Origin: Chrysopilus asiliformis
Taxonomy: Eukaryota; Arthropoda; Insecta; Diptera; Rhagionidae
Reading direction: 5' to 3'
Length of the DNA: 64,000 nt
Assembly (NCBI GenBank): GCA_964034945.1
Contig: OZ035963.1
Location: 50,482,032 to 50,546,031, forward strand
Every line of letters starts with the position of its first letter. The first letter of the stretch is position 1. The position numbers and the translations under genes were made by a program. The notes beneath the pieces were generated by a model. That model was not told where the DNA came from. It searched no databases and saw nothing but the letters and a program-made list of their open reading frames with translations. Below, one piece after another: positions 11,567 to 22,083 of the stretch.

Positions 11567-12042
11567 TTTTTTTTATTTTTTTTTTTGTTGAAATTGAGTT
11601 TTTTAAACGTAAAATTAAGAATATCTGTTACGCATCGTCTTTTATTGGAAAAAGTGAAAACCATCTTCTCTATATATAAAATCGTTTAACCTGACGCCCA
11701 GCCCAAACCCCTGAAGATAAAGACTTGAAACTTTCAGAATATGTCCCAACCATCGCGTAGGCGCTCACTAAGACGAGATTTTTCGAAATTTTAGCACTAA
11801 GGGGGTGAACGGGAGGTAAAGGGTGTTTGGGTGTTTTTAAACCGTGATTTTCGCCATGAATCCTGCTCAATAGGAGGCTGAAAAGTATCACTCGGGGATT
11901 TTTGGGGTCGCTGATCACGAATCCGGTGTTAGATTTTCAAAATTCAAAACGGAAGGTCCTGTAAGGATAATGCAAATATCCGGTTTCCCATTTTTTCCGG
12001 GAAAAATGTCATTAGGGGGTTATCGGGGTCGCTGATCACGAA

Positions 12043-14149
12043 TCTATATATTTAAAAGGCAAAGCGATTTTGTTTGGATTTCTTTCCGCAGAGCTCCAGC
12101 GGCTCCGATTTCGATGATCCTTTTTTAAATGAAAGCTCTATAGCTATTTTTTTTAAATGAAAGCTCTATAGCTGTAGATAAGTCCGTTTTACTTTTTTCC
12201 CCATTTTTAATAATACTTTATTAGTAATTTGCCTTTCAAAATTATAAATATGCCGCTAACTAAGTCTTCAATGTTAAAACGACATTTCGTACTGTTCGAT
12301 TAGTGCAGTGAGTTAGAAGTTGGACTGCCATGCGCCAAGCACCGGGTTCAATTCTTATCGGTGCATAATTCTTTTTTTTTCTTTTCAATTTTTTTTTGTT
12401 GATCTATTTACTTTTTTTAATATTTTATTACTTAATTTATCTTTAAGTTTACATTTTTACTCCTGAATAAGTGTTAGACTACAATGCGCCAGATGTGCGG
12501 GTTCGATTCCGAGTGGTGGCAAAATGTTTTTTTTTAATTTTTTTTTGACCTTAAATTATTTATTTTATTTATATTATACTTCGTTAGGCGCGTTGTGCGA
12601 TTTTTGGATGGGTAAAACCTTGAGTTCGCGTCACCGACATGCTAATTTAACAGCTTAACCCATTTTTCGCCGCTCTTAGACGCGTGGGAATTTTTCCATC
12701 AAAATTCGTGTGGAAGCTACTTTTGGGTCGAATATGACTTTCAAAAAGTTTCAGAATTTTCCGACCCACAGTTTTCCGGAAAATTGTGGTAAAAATTCTT
12801 AACCACGACAAATAGCCAATACTCTGATATGCTCAATATGTGGTATTTTTTCCAGAAAAACGTGAAAATTTTTATTGATTTTGGAATAAAAATGATCTAA
12901 GGGCTCAACCCCTTACCGCTTTGCGGTACATTCTTCGAAAAAATAAACAAAAATGTGAAAAAAGGTTTTGTAATACGAATTCTTACCAATGGCGAGAAAC
13001 GAGTATTTTTACGTTTCTGGGAGGGTTTTTGTCTGTTTTGTGGCCAAAAATGGGAAAATCCAATTACCCAATCAACGAAAAAGTAATTTGATGAGCTTTG
13101 ATGAATATTCAAAGTTGTGGTAAGAATTCTTACCGGGTGGCGAATAAATGGGTTAAGAATGCTGATTTGCTTTCATTTGATTTTTTTATACAGAAAAAAT
13201 CGGTTTTTTTTTGAAGACTGTATAGAGCAAAATAAAATTAGAGAGGAAATTTCAGAATAGCACATGACTTTCTTACACAAAAAAAAACGATTTTTTTTTT
13301 GGAAAATATCATACAGCAAAATAAAATGAGACAGAAATTTTTTTTTGGGAAAATATATACAGCAAAATAAAATTACACAGAAAATTTCTGAATAGCACGT
13401 GGCATTCTTATACAGAAAGAATTAAATATCTGTAGCTATTTGTTGTATAAGAAAATCATGTGCTGCTCAGGAATTCAAACCTTAATATGCATAATTGTCT
13501 TTTATTTAAAATTTACTGCTTATTAGCATATATTTTCAAAATTTCAGGTTAAAAAATATATAGGCATAAATACACGACAAAATTACCTTACATATATTAT
13601 TGTTTTCACTTCTGTTGGCAGTCCCCAATGACTGCCTGTTTTTTTATTACTTAATTTATCTTTAAAATTAGATTCTTACTACTGAATAAGTGTAAACTAC
13701 ATCGCGCCAGGTACGGGTTCAATTCTAAGCGGTGGCAAAATATTTTTTTTTTTGTTGAAATTGAGTCTTTATTGGAAAAAGTGAAAACCATCTGCTCTAT
13801 ATATAAAATCGTTTAACCTGACGCCCAGCCCAAACCCCTCAAGATAGAGACTTGAAACTTTCAGAATATGTCCCAACCATCGAGATTTTTCGAAATTTTA
13901 TAGCTAAGGTGGTGAACGGGGGGTAAAGGGGGTTTGAGTGTTTTTAAACCGTGATTTTCGCCATGAATCCTGCTCAATAGGAGGCTGAAAAGTACCACTC
14001 GGGGATTTTTGGGGTCGCTGATCACGAATCCGGTGTTAGATTTTCAAAATTCATAACGGAAGGTCCTGTAAGGATAATGCAAATATCCGTTTTCCCATTT
14101 TTCCGGGAAAAAATGTCATTAGGGGGTTTTCGGGGTCGCTGATCACGAA
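12043..14149 (+). mobile_element. Helitron-like tandem unit D2 (carries an insert)
   Basis: A second head-to-tail copy of D1, again starting tctatatatttaaaaggca and ending gctgatcacgaa. Without the 494-bp insert at 12659-13152 it is about 1.6 kb. It differs from D1 by small duplications (aaatgaaagctctatag is doubled near 12130-12170), by base changes and by the insert. A third start follows at 14150 but diverges after about 75 bp. Confidence 0.65.
12659..13152. mobile_element. piggyBac-type MITE in unit D2 (TTAA target)
   Basis: Begins CCCATTTTTCGCC and ends GGCGAATAAATGGG, inverted repeats differing by one gap. It is flanked by TTAA at 12655-12658 and 13153-13156. The uninterrupted target cagcttaagaatgctg is present in unit D1 near 11112, giving a direct empty site. 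TTAA duplication and a CCC start are hallmarks of piggyBac elements. The frame at 12897-13112 has no transposase motif. Confidence 0.92.
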
Positions 14150-15025
14150 TCTATATATTTAAAAGGCAAAGCGATTTTGTTTGGATTTCTTTCCGCAGTG
14201 CTCCAGCGGCTCCGATTTTGATGATCCTTATTTTAAAACATAACAAAAGCTATAATTGCCAATCTAACAATTATTGAAAACCCGTATGGTGATATTCGTA
14301 TCTAAATTCGAACAGTTGTTAAAACAAGATTTTTTAAAATTTATTCCAATCGGATTTTGATGTATGGGAGTTTTATGTAGAATCATATCCTAAGTAACTT
14401 TTGTTCTTGCACTTTTTTGATAAGATACACAGTTTTTGAGATATTCACAAAAAACATTTTCGTTTGTATATCGTCATCAACTCAAGCTCTGATTGGTCAA
14501 TTATAAAATCTCTGCGATGAAAAATCCCAAGTCAAGACACGGTTTTAGCTTGCCCGTGAGGAGGCTGAAAAACTAATTGGGTATTAGAGTGTTTAGAATG
14601 ATAAAAAAAAATTGAATTTAGCATGTCCGTCCGTCCGTCTGTCTGTCCGTCCGTCACTCTGTGGCGCGGATTGCGGGCGCACGGATTGAGCTACAGACTT
14701 TAATTTTTAAGCAGATGCGTTTTTCGTAAAATGCGAGGCTAAGTTCGTTCATGGGCAAAAATGAACCATTAGGGGGTACCCCCCATACGAACGAAAACGT
14801 TTTTTGCGAATATCTCAAAAACATCTTATCTAAAAAGTCCAAGAACAAAAGTTATTTAGGATATGATTCTAAATAAAACTCCCATACATCAAAGTCCTAT
14901 TGGAACAAATTTTAAAAAATCTTATTAGAAAGTTTGACTTCAAACTGGAATTTTGATACAACTGTTCGAATTTTGATAGGAATATCACAATAGGAATATC
15001 ACAATAGGAATATCACAAGGAATAT
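14150..15025. repeat. Dispersed repeat with short CTGTCCGT run, copy near 14.6 kb
   Basis: After a truncated third D start, the region contains two inverted segments (about 14280-14480 and 14750-14990) sharing cccatacatcaaa, aagttattt-aggatatgat and gaatatctcaaaaac text. They flank gcatgtccgtccgtccgtct and gtggcgcggattgcgggcg. The same block is at 18420-18935. A short run of aggaatatcacaat (three copies, 14979-15021) ends it. Confidence 0.7.
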
Positions 15026-15038
15026 TATAGGTTTTGTT

Positions 15039-16350
15039 ATGCTTAAAATTTATGTTTGTACATCTGTCTGTATGTCGGTCGGTATTTCTGTCTGTTTGAC
15101 TGAATGTTTGTTCCGGCATCACGCAAAAACGGCGCGGCCGATTTTGATCAAACTTTGCACACAGGTACAGTTATTGACAAGAACAAAGGATATGATTCTT
15201 TTTGATGTCAATCCCCGTTTCTTCTGATATCTCTTACTCAAGGGTGTCGGATCCAGTTTAATAGCAACCCCTTTCCCTCTCTTGAAACCTCTTTATGCGC
15301 TTAAGGGTTTCGGATCCGGTTTTGACCATGAGAGAGGTCAGCCCGCAGGAAAAATTTTTGCTCACTAATATCTACCCCTCTTTTTTATGTATAGTATCTT
15401 TTTTCGGACAAAAAACAGTATATTTCACCTAAAAATTTAAAAAAGCAGTAAATCGATTTGAAAAAACAGTATTTTTCGCAGTATAAATTTTATTCAATGA
15501 AAATTTGTGTCTTTGCTCTTAATTTCGGCATTTTTATTCTTTTAAATTAACAATGGAAAGCAAAATCAAAGTAACGCGTTCTGAAGAAGGATGAATAATG
15601 ACAAGACAGTAATCGATGGGGAAAGGAAGAAGCGAATCTATATGACATGTTGCCATAAATACTTCGCTGTTCGTCGTTTGAATGTATTTACACTTGCCAT
15701 GTGTTGCCACTGTTTTGTGTTGCCACTGACGTTTTGCATTGCTATTAATAAATTTGAATTTCGAAACGTTAAAGAATTAAAGTTTTCTGAGTATTTAAAT
15801 ACAGTATTTTGGGGAAAAAAGCAATTATGCAGTATTGGAGTCTGAAAAACAATATAATACTGCGAAAAACAGTATAGACACCATCGTTATGTATAGCCCT
15901 CACCTGCTATCTTCTGCAATTCTAAAGGGATTTGGTGCTTCAATGTATGACATGAATTAAAAAGAATAACATTTCCCACAATATTGTCTTTCTCCGTGTG
16001 GATAACCACCTTTTACCGTTATTGAATATATTGTAAGTAAACAGTACGATTTTGTAATACACCGTTGAGTCACAAAGAAAAATGTCTCTAAAAAAATTTC
16101 CCTTTTTTGGGTTAACTATATGCATTTGACTCGAGGCCGAAGGCCGAGTAAAGAGGAAGGCGAGAGCTGAAATATATTTAAATAATTTTACGTAACATCT
16201 CCATACATCAAATTCCAACAATTCAAGCGCGAGGGGCGAGGCCGAAGGCCGAGTAGTTGTGGAGGCCGTAGGCCGACGGTGGCAGGGAGGCCGAAGGCCG
16301 ACCTGCGGAAGGGGGATGAACCGCGAAGCGGTTCGGGGCGCAGCCCCTAG
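15039..16350 (+). mobile_element. Helitron-like relic ending in CTAG
   Basis: The core near 15120 reads cacgcaaaaacggcgcggccg, like other Helitron-type copies in the window. The 3' end is textbook: hairpin GAACCGCGAAGCGGTTC (16318-16334), a 12-nt spacer, then CTAG (16347-16350) followed by T. The GC-rich segment before it has repeated ggccgaaggcc palindromes. No helicase is present. Whether 15039 is the true left limit is uncertain. The element is interrupted by an insert at 15395-15887. Confidence 0.65.
15395..15887. mobile_element. Insert with 9-bp flanking duplication TATGTATAG
   Basis: TATGTATAG lies immediately left (15386-15394) and right (15888-15896) of a 493-bp segment. The segment's ends carry related inverted motifs (acagtatttttcgcagtata on the left, the complement of tgcgaaaaacagtata on the right). 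An 8- or 9-bp duplication would suggest a hAT-like or similar DNA transposon. The inverted repeats are not exact at the termini, so the family is unassigned. Confidence 0.5.
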
Positions 16351-16351
16351 T

Positions 16352-17874
16352 ATATTTGAAATTACAAAAAATAAAAAAATAAATTTTTCTCCTTTTTCGA
16401 GACTATTTCTTCTACCTGTGTTATTTATTTTCCCGATACTAACAAATTTTCCTGTCAAATGAACAGAAAAAGTTTTTCCTTTTAAAAATTTGATCCATCA
16501 CAAGAATGATTCCTAGAGAGAGAGGGAGAGATAAATATTCAACTCGACATAATAAATTATAAGGTGAGACAATATTTGACCGAATTTCCCATACCGAAAA
16601 CACAAGTTTTCCGGTTTCGGGTGGAAATGCCGATGTTTAACAATGGAGAAAACTGAAATCTTAACAACTTTATCATCAGTTTGGCTGGACTTGTTCAACT
16701 ACCAGAGGGAAAACCATTTTACTAATAAACAAATAAATGATACAGAAATCCTCTGACCTAGAAGTCGATTTTGTTATTCGCAAGGATCGCAACCACAACT
16801 TCAATGGTCTATTTGCTCGATTTTGTGAAAAGTTGAAGAAGATTCCAGCTTAAGGAAAGAAATTTCCCTCAAAGTGAAAACACTTTTAGGCTATAAGCGA
16901 AAAAAAAGGCCAAAGTTGGAAGTTGATTCGTTTGTGAATTGACTTGTTCGCAAATAACTTTTCCTTTGGCACAATCGGTTGATGATTCTTTGCGGGAGGT
17001 GGGGCAGCTGGTACGGGTACGGGAATTGGAATTGAGAAAAATTTTATACAAAGGGAATTTATCGGGAAATCTGTAAGAAATATATATTGTAGAAAAGTGA
17101 TTTCTTAACTTTTCCTTTCACTTAACTTCTTATATATACTTTTGAAGCTCACAATTCCAGTATTAAGACTTGATATAACTTTTATGCGTATTTCAACTCT
17201 CCAAATTATATTCATTTACTTGGTTTATTCGATTCGACTTCTTATCTCACCATTCCCAAAATATTAGAAATCTCCATGAATTTCTAGTGAAGTTATGGCC
17301 ATAATTGTTGTGAATGGAAATCGCCCAATCGGCGCCAATTTATTTCTTTAACAAAAAGTTGATTTTAATATCCTTGAAAAGTTCATGAATCGTGCGAAAT
17401 AGAACAAAAATGTTGAAAATTTATATTGCTTATTATGATTTTTGTCTTGATTGAGGGCGGTTTTTGTTGAATGGAGTACATAAAAAGAATGGATTGGATC
17501 AGCCAAATATTGCTATGTTAACACATTTTTATGAGGAAATTAAATTTATAGGTAATTCAGTGATTAATATTTCATCTATTAATCGAGAATTCTTGCTGGA
17601 GTTTTGATTTTATGGCTTTACATAAATCTATCACGAAATATCACACAAATTATTATTTGATTTAGGTTTTTATGACTGGCAAAAAGCCTTTGAATTTGAA
17701 GTATGCGAAAAAATTCAACATAAAATACTGTTACAGAAAAAGAATAATTTTTAGTTTTCAAAAAAGCTTTTTATTTTAAAAAATGCTTTGAGAAAATTAA
17801 TTTCTGGGCGTTCTGTAACAGAAATAAAAGCGAGATAAATATTTTTTATGCCTTTATCTAGCTTTTATTTCATA
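16352..17874. other. AT-rich stretch without recognised genes
   Basis: No gene-like frame or paired terminal repeat is supported here. A (GA)n patch lies near 16517-16530. Near 17800-17870 there is a short inverted pair (cagaaataaaagcgagataaa and tttatctagcttttatttca) related to the MITE at 58745-58969 and to text at 31545-31605. Confidence 0.55.
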
Positions 17875-18340
17875 CTAGCTGCATACCCGTCGTTGCCGGG
17901 TTAAGTTTTTTCAATTTTTTTTTATGGTCTATGTTGGAGCTAAACTTCAGGCCAATCGGCTCGGTAATTTCCCCGCGAAAAAGTAACATAGCGCAAAAAC
18001 TAAGTTTCGAGATCACTTTACCCCCTCCCCTTACTCCCCCACCTCTCCGGCTACTTTTAAATGGGTCTATGTTGGGGCTGGACCCCCGATGAACATGCAT
18101 GCCAAATTTCAGGCCAATCGGTTCAGTAGTTTCCCCGCGAAAGAGTAACATAGCGCAAAAACTAAGTTTCGAAAACACTTTGCCCCCTTCCCTTACTCCC
18201 CCACCCCTCGCGCTACTTTTCCGTATGCCTATGTTGGAACCAGAACTATCACAGACACTCATGCTAAATTTCAAGTCAATTGGTTCAGCCGTTTTTGCGT
18301 GAAAGAGGAACAGACAGACAGACAGACACCAACTCATTTT
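17875..18340 (-). mobile_element. Helitron copy with CCCGGCAACGACGGG end, 5'-truncated
   Basis: On the minus strand it ends ACCCGGCAACGACGGGTATGCAGCTAG|T; the bases around cccg-gcaacga-cggg form a hairpin just before CTAG. The interior contains the repeated ccgattggcctgaaatttgg and ccccgcgaaa text and a (CTGT)n near its 5' side. The 5' TC start is missing and the sequence runs into another repeat at about 18340. Frames on either strand are repeat translations. Confidence 0.75.
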
Positions 18341-18419
18341 TATACCCGTATGGTGAAACCAAAGGGTATATTAAATTTGTCTTACCATTTGTAACGCCAA
18401 GATCCCGTCATCACACAAA

Positions 18420-18935
18420 AAAATGAATTACACCAGTGTGTTTAGAATGATAAAAGAAATTGAATTTTGCATGTCCTCCCGTCCGTCTGTCCGTCTGTCT
18501 GTCCGTCTGTCCGTCTGTCCGTCCGTCTGTCCGTCTGTTCGTCTGTCCGTCCGTCTGTGGCGCGGATTGCGGGCGCACCGATTGAGCTACAGACTTGAAA
18601 TTTTGCGTAGATCCGTTTTTCGTAAAATGCAAGGCTAAGTTCGTTCATGTGCAAAATGGACCACGAACGAAAAAGTTTTTTGTGAATATCTCAAAAACAG
18701 TGCATCTTATCAAAAAAGTCCAAGAACAAAAGTTATTTAGGATATGATTATACATAAAACTTCCATACATCAAAATCCGATTGGAATAAATTAAAAAAAA
18801 AATCTTATTGGAAAGTTTGACTTCAAAGTGGAATTTTGGTACAACTGTTCGAAATTTGATACGAATATCACCATATGGGTTTTCAATAATTGCCAGTTTG
18901 GCATTTATAGCTTTTGTTATGTTTATAATCTTAGT
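18420..18935. repeat. Dispersed repeat with CTGTCCGT minisatellite
   Basis: Contains ttagaatgataaaa, then a run of cgtctgtccgtctgt units (18480-18557), then gtggcgcggattgcgggcg and gagctacagacttgaaat, followed by the ccatacatcaaaatccgatt module. Closely related to 14585-14990. Confidence 0.8.
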
Positions 18936-18944
18936 ATAATGATA

Positions 18945-19260
18945 TAAAGGTGATCCAATAATAGCTTCCTGTTTTTTTTAAATAAAACACACAATAATTA
19001 ATATATTGAGGAAAATCTTTATTTAAGTTGTTAGTTTGGTTCATGCCATTTAATGTTTAGAGACAATTTCCTTCAAATGTTGCCCACGACTAACTCTTAA
19101 ATGGTCCATTCTGTAGGTCCAATTTTCGACCACTAATTCAAGCATATCGGAGGGATACCTGTAATCCAATTTTTGTAGGAATCTGTCCTAATTTTTCTCT
19201 CCGCGTACTAAAGTTACCTCATGGAAACCTTTAAATATTCATTTCAGTTTAACCAACTTT
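18945..19260 (-). mobile_element. Remnant of a mariner/IS630-type element (3' part)
   Basis: The left margin atataaaggtgatccaataa is followed by aaataaaacacacaataatt, similar to the 3' UTR of the elements at 30833 and 51833 (aaataaaacacggaataatt). Coding remnants lie at 19050-19160. The right part of the element cannot be traced. Confidence 0.55.
19050..19160 (-). pseudogene. C-terminal fragment of a mariner/IS630-type transposase
   Basis: The minus strand reads about 36 codons ending in a stop at 19050-19052. The visible text includes LVVENWTYRMDHL and SRGQHLKEIV. This matches the C-terminal pattern (V-EN-W--R---CR-SRGGH---I-F) of IS630/mariner-type transposases whose catalytic-core remnants are also seen at 30908 and 51956. 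Only the extreme C-terminus remains, with no catalytic residues, so it cannot be active. It is too short for most gene finders. Confidence 0.7.
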
Positions 19261-20700
19261 AATTCAATACATTTAACCTTTAGACAGCCGGGGTGGCCCC
19301 AAATGAGGTCACATATAATCTCGGCGACTCCACACAATACGTATAGATTCCAAATAAATAACAAATATTTGAAGCAAAACACTATGATTTTAATGAAAAA
19401 ATGCCGGTAGCCTAAAGGTTTATACGTTGGCTATTTAATATTTGTTTGACACGTGATAATGGCTGACTAACATTGAAACGTGCTTCCAATCCAAATCCTA
19501 TTAATACTCCATGAGTTCATCTGAATATCGATTGGTCAGATGTTAATTGTTATTTCAAATCAATTTTAAAACCCACTTCTGACGGCAGACTACTATCATG
19601 ATGGAATTAGTAAGTTTGTTATTCCACAAAATGTTCAATCATTGAATTGGGCAGAAACACATTAACAATATCCACCCTGGACCTTTTAAATACAGTTCGG
19701 TGGAAAAATGCACATGCATATATCAAGCTAATATGCACAGTTCCGTAGAGAATGCAAACAGTTAGTGGAATAAAATTATAATCAATCATTTATCAGAAAA
19801 TCCTCAAAATCCAGCGAGTAGAAATTGAAATTCAAATAAACCCCAGTTGCCGGAAAATGGGTTTGCATTGCCCACCCACCACCGCCGCTGCTATTCGGCT
19901 ATTCACCGGATCCATTCGACAGTTGAATTTTATTGAATTCCTCACGAACGGCAAGCAATCCGAACAGGTTCCCGATTTAATCCTGCCCTGGTACGCTTCA
20001 ATGGAGTTTTCAACTAAATTATACATTCCTCCAGGATCGAATAGAATTATAGTGTGAACAGCATGATCGTAGATAATCTCTTAATCTATATCTTTCTTCT
20101 GGCGGAGGAGAAAAATTAAAGAAAAACGAAAACTTCAATTTTCCATTTTCCAAATGCTGCCGTCGCGTCTCGAAAACTCATTCCGATTCTTCTTCCCTTC
20201 CATATATTTCTTTAGTCCTGGGAATTTTCCTCCCACGTCGATGGTCTGTGGACATTTTTTTTTCTCCTACCACTTCATCCACCTATTTTCACACAAATAT
20301 CTATATATGTGTATTTACGAAGCTTAAATGAACGATATTTTCATACTAATATTATGAAAGTTGCGTTCAGAATGGATTACGACAAAGATTGGAACGGGAA
20401 TTGAAAAATCCACTGTTCCGCTGTACCAAATCCGGTCATTTTCGCTTAAAATATGTCCAAAGATTTCAGGTTTGAGGTGTTAGGCTGAAGAAAAGAAATC
20501 AAATCGGGAATAACAAGGTCTTTAGGTGAAGATATCCATTTTTTGAGGCGATTAGTTTTTCTGTTGTTTTTTTTTAAAGCTTCTTTGAAACATTTCTTAA
20601 CCGTCCTTAGCTTTATGTGGATAATGTTTTCAAAAGATTTCAATTGTCTATATCTTCTAGCGAAAGGACAAAGAAACCGTGGATTCAAATCAATAAAAAT
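19261..20700. other. AT-rich stretch without recognised genes
   Basis: Frames at 19832-20026, 19857-20057 and 20446-20688 carry no recognisable motif and lack codon or splice support. No terminal inverted repeats were seen. Confidence 0.5.
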
Positions 20701-21200
20701 ACATCTTATGTGAACAGCACATCACTTTCTTATACAAAATCTACGTTTCTGTACAATTTACCTGACGAATAAAATATTAGTTTACTTAAAAATATGAATT
20801 TTTATTTTGCAAAATCTGAAATATCTCGATAAAGGTAAGAGATATCAATTTCGAAGATTTTAATACCTTTAATTCTGCCAGCAATTCGCAAAAATCTATT
20901 CTTTTAAAATTTTAAAGATATCTCGATACCGGTAAAAGATAGCGAATAACTGTAAAAACATAATTGTGGTAAATATTATTGTCTCTAATTCATTGCATAT
21001 ATTGACCTGTTAAAAAACCGTTATTTTTCGAGATAATCGCAAGCAACTGATTTTTTTTTAAATACCGGTATATCTCGATAATGGCTTCAGATACACAGTT
21101 ATTGTAAAAGTCAAAAATGTAGGAAATTTCTTTGACTCCAACTTTTGTTATACGTAAGACTACTTGAAAACATGTAGGTAGTTTCGGCGTAAAAAACAAA
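20701..21200. repeat. Dispersed repeat shared with 63.3-63.7 kb
   Basis: gtgaacagcacatcactttctt, tacaaaatct-acgtt, and repeated aatatctcgata(a)(a/c)ggta(a)aagata text recur at 63308-63660 in the same order. No coding sequence. Confidence 0.7.
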
Positions 21201-21394
21201 AAAAAAAAAACGAAATTGCGATTTTTAAAAAGCCGTCATTTTGGCTACTTCCGGTTAACAAATTTCCACCAAAATTTGACAGGATTGTCACATTTCAGAA
21301 TCAAAGCATGCCTCTAGATCTATTAGTTTTATAGAAACCTTGTACGCAGGCTGATAGACTGACATACAAAAAGACATTTATCCAAAATTATATT

Positions 21395-21900
21395 CGAAAC
21401 ACATTTTATGTTTAACAAATTTTTCAATATGACTAGCCGTTTTCGAGAAAAATGTAAAAAACTGTTTCGTTTGTATAAACGGGGGGGGGGGGGGGGGGGG
21501 GGGGGATGGTCCAATTTTTCCCTTTCAAGAACTTAGCCTAGTTATTTACGGGAAACGCAATTATACAAAATTTTAGATCTCTAGTTCAATCCTTTCGAAA
21601 GTTATGGTGTTCACGGACAGACAGACAGACGGGCAGACAGACAGACAGAGGGACAAACGATGGACAGATGGGCAGACAGACAGACACACGGACAGACAGA
21701 CGGACAGACAGACGGACAGACAGACGAACAGACAGACGGACAGACAGACGGACAGACAGACGAACAGACAGACGGACAGACAGACGGACAGACAGACGGA
21801 CAAATGAACTCCACCAGGGTGTTGGGGATGACAAAAATCTTTTGTGGTGTAATTCATTTTTGTGTCCAATGATTGGTTCGATGCGTTACACACGGTATAC
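21395..21900 (-). repeat. Dispersed repeat with poly-G run and GACAGACG minisatellite
   Basis: In order: attttatgtttaacaaattt and ttttcgagaaaaatg text, a run of 25 G (21481-21505), ctagttcaatcctttcgaaa, a minisatellite of gacggacagaca units (21614-21803), and a tail accagggtgttggggatgac. The arrangement is the reverse complement of the copy at 31780-32060 and resembles 26820-27175 and 51050-51660. Frames through the array are unit translations. Confidence 0.85.
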
Positions 21901-22083
21901 TAAATTTAATATATTTCTATATAATATATCATACATAAAAATCAATAAAAATCAATAAAAAAAAAACTTAAAAGAAAAAAAATTGTGCAAAAATTTTGTT
22001 CATTAAAAAAATTGTCCAACAAAAACGGCATTTTTTGTGTCAATATCAAAGATATTGAATTTTAGGCTTTTTTTGACGTCGCT

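Larger units (their letters stand above)
10518..12042 (+). mobile_element. Helitron-like tandem unit D1
   Basis: Starts A|TCTATATATTTAAAAGGCA, the TC-type start and AT-rich lead common at insect Helitron 5' ends. It runs 1525 bp and is followed head-to-tail by a second copy beginning with the same bases. A further Helitron-type start (tctatatataaaatcg) lies inside at about 11671, and the unit ends in the ggtcgctgatcacgaa minisatellite text. No CTRR end is visible at the unit junction. No replicase/helicase coding sequence is present, so it is at most a nonautonomous relic. Confidence 0.6.

Noticed and set aside
16259..16462. Proline/glycine/arginine-rich frames on both strands as genes
   Set aside because: They run through the GC-rich Helitron 3' end with repeated ggccgaaggcc palindromes; no coding signal.
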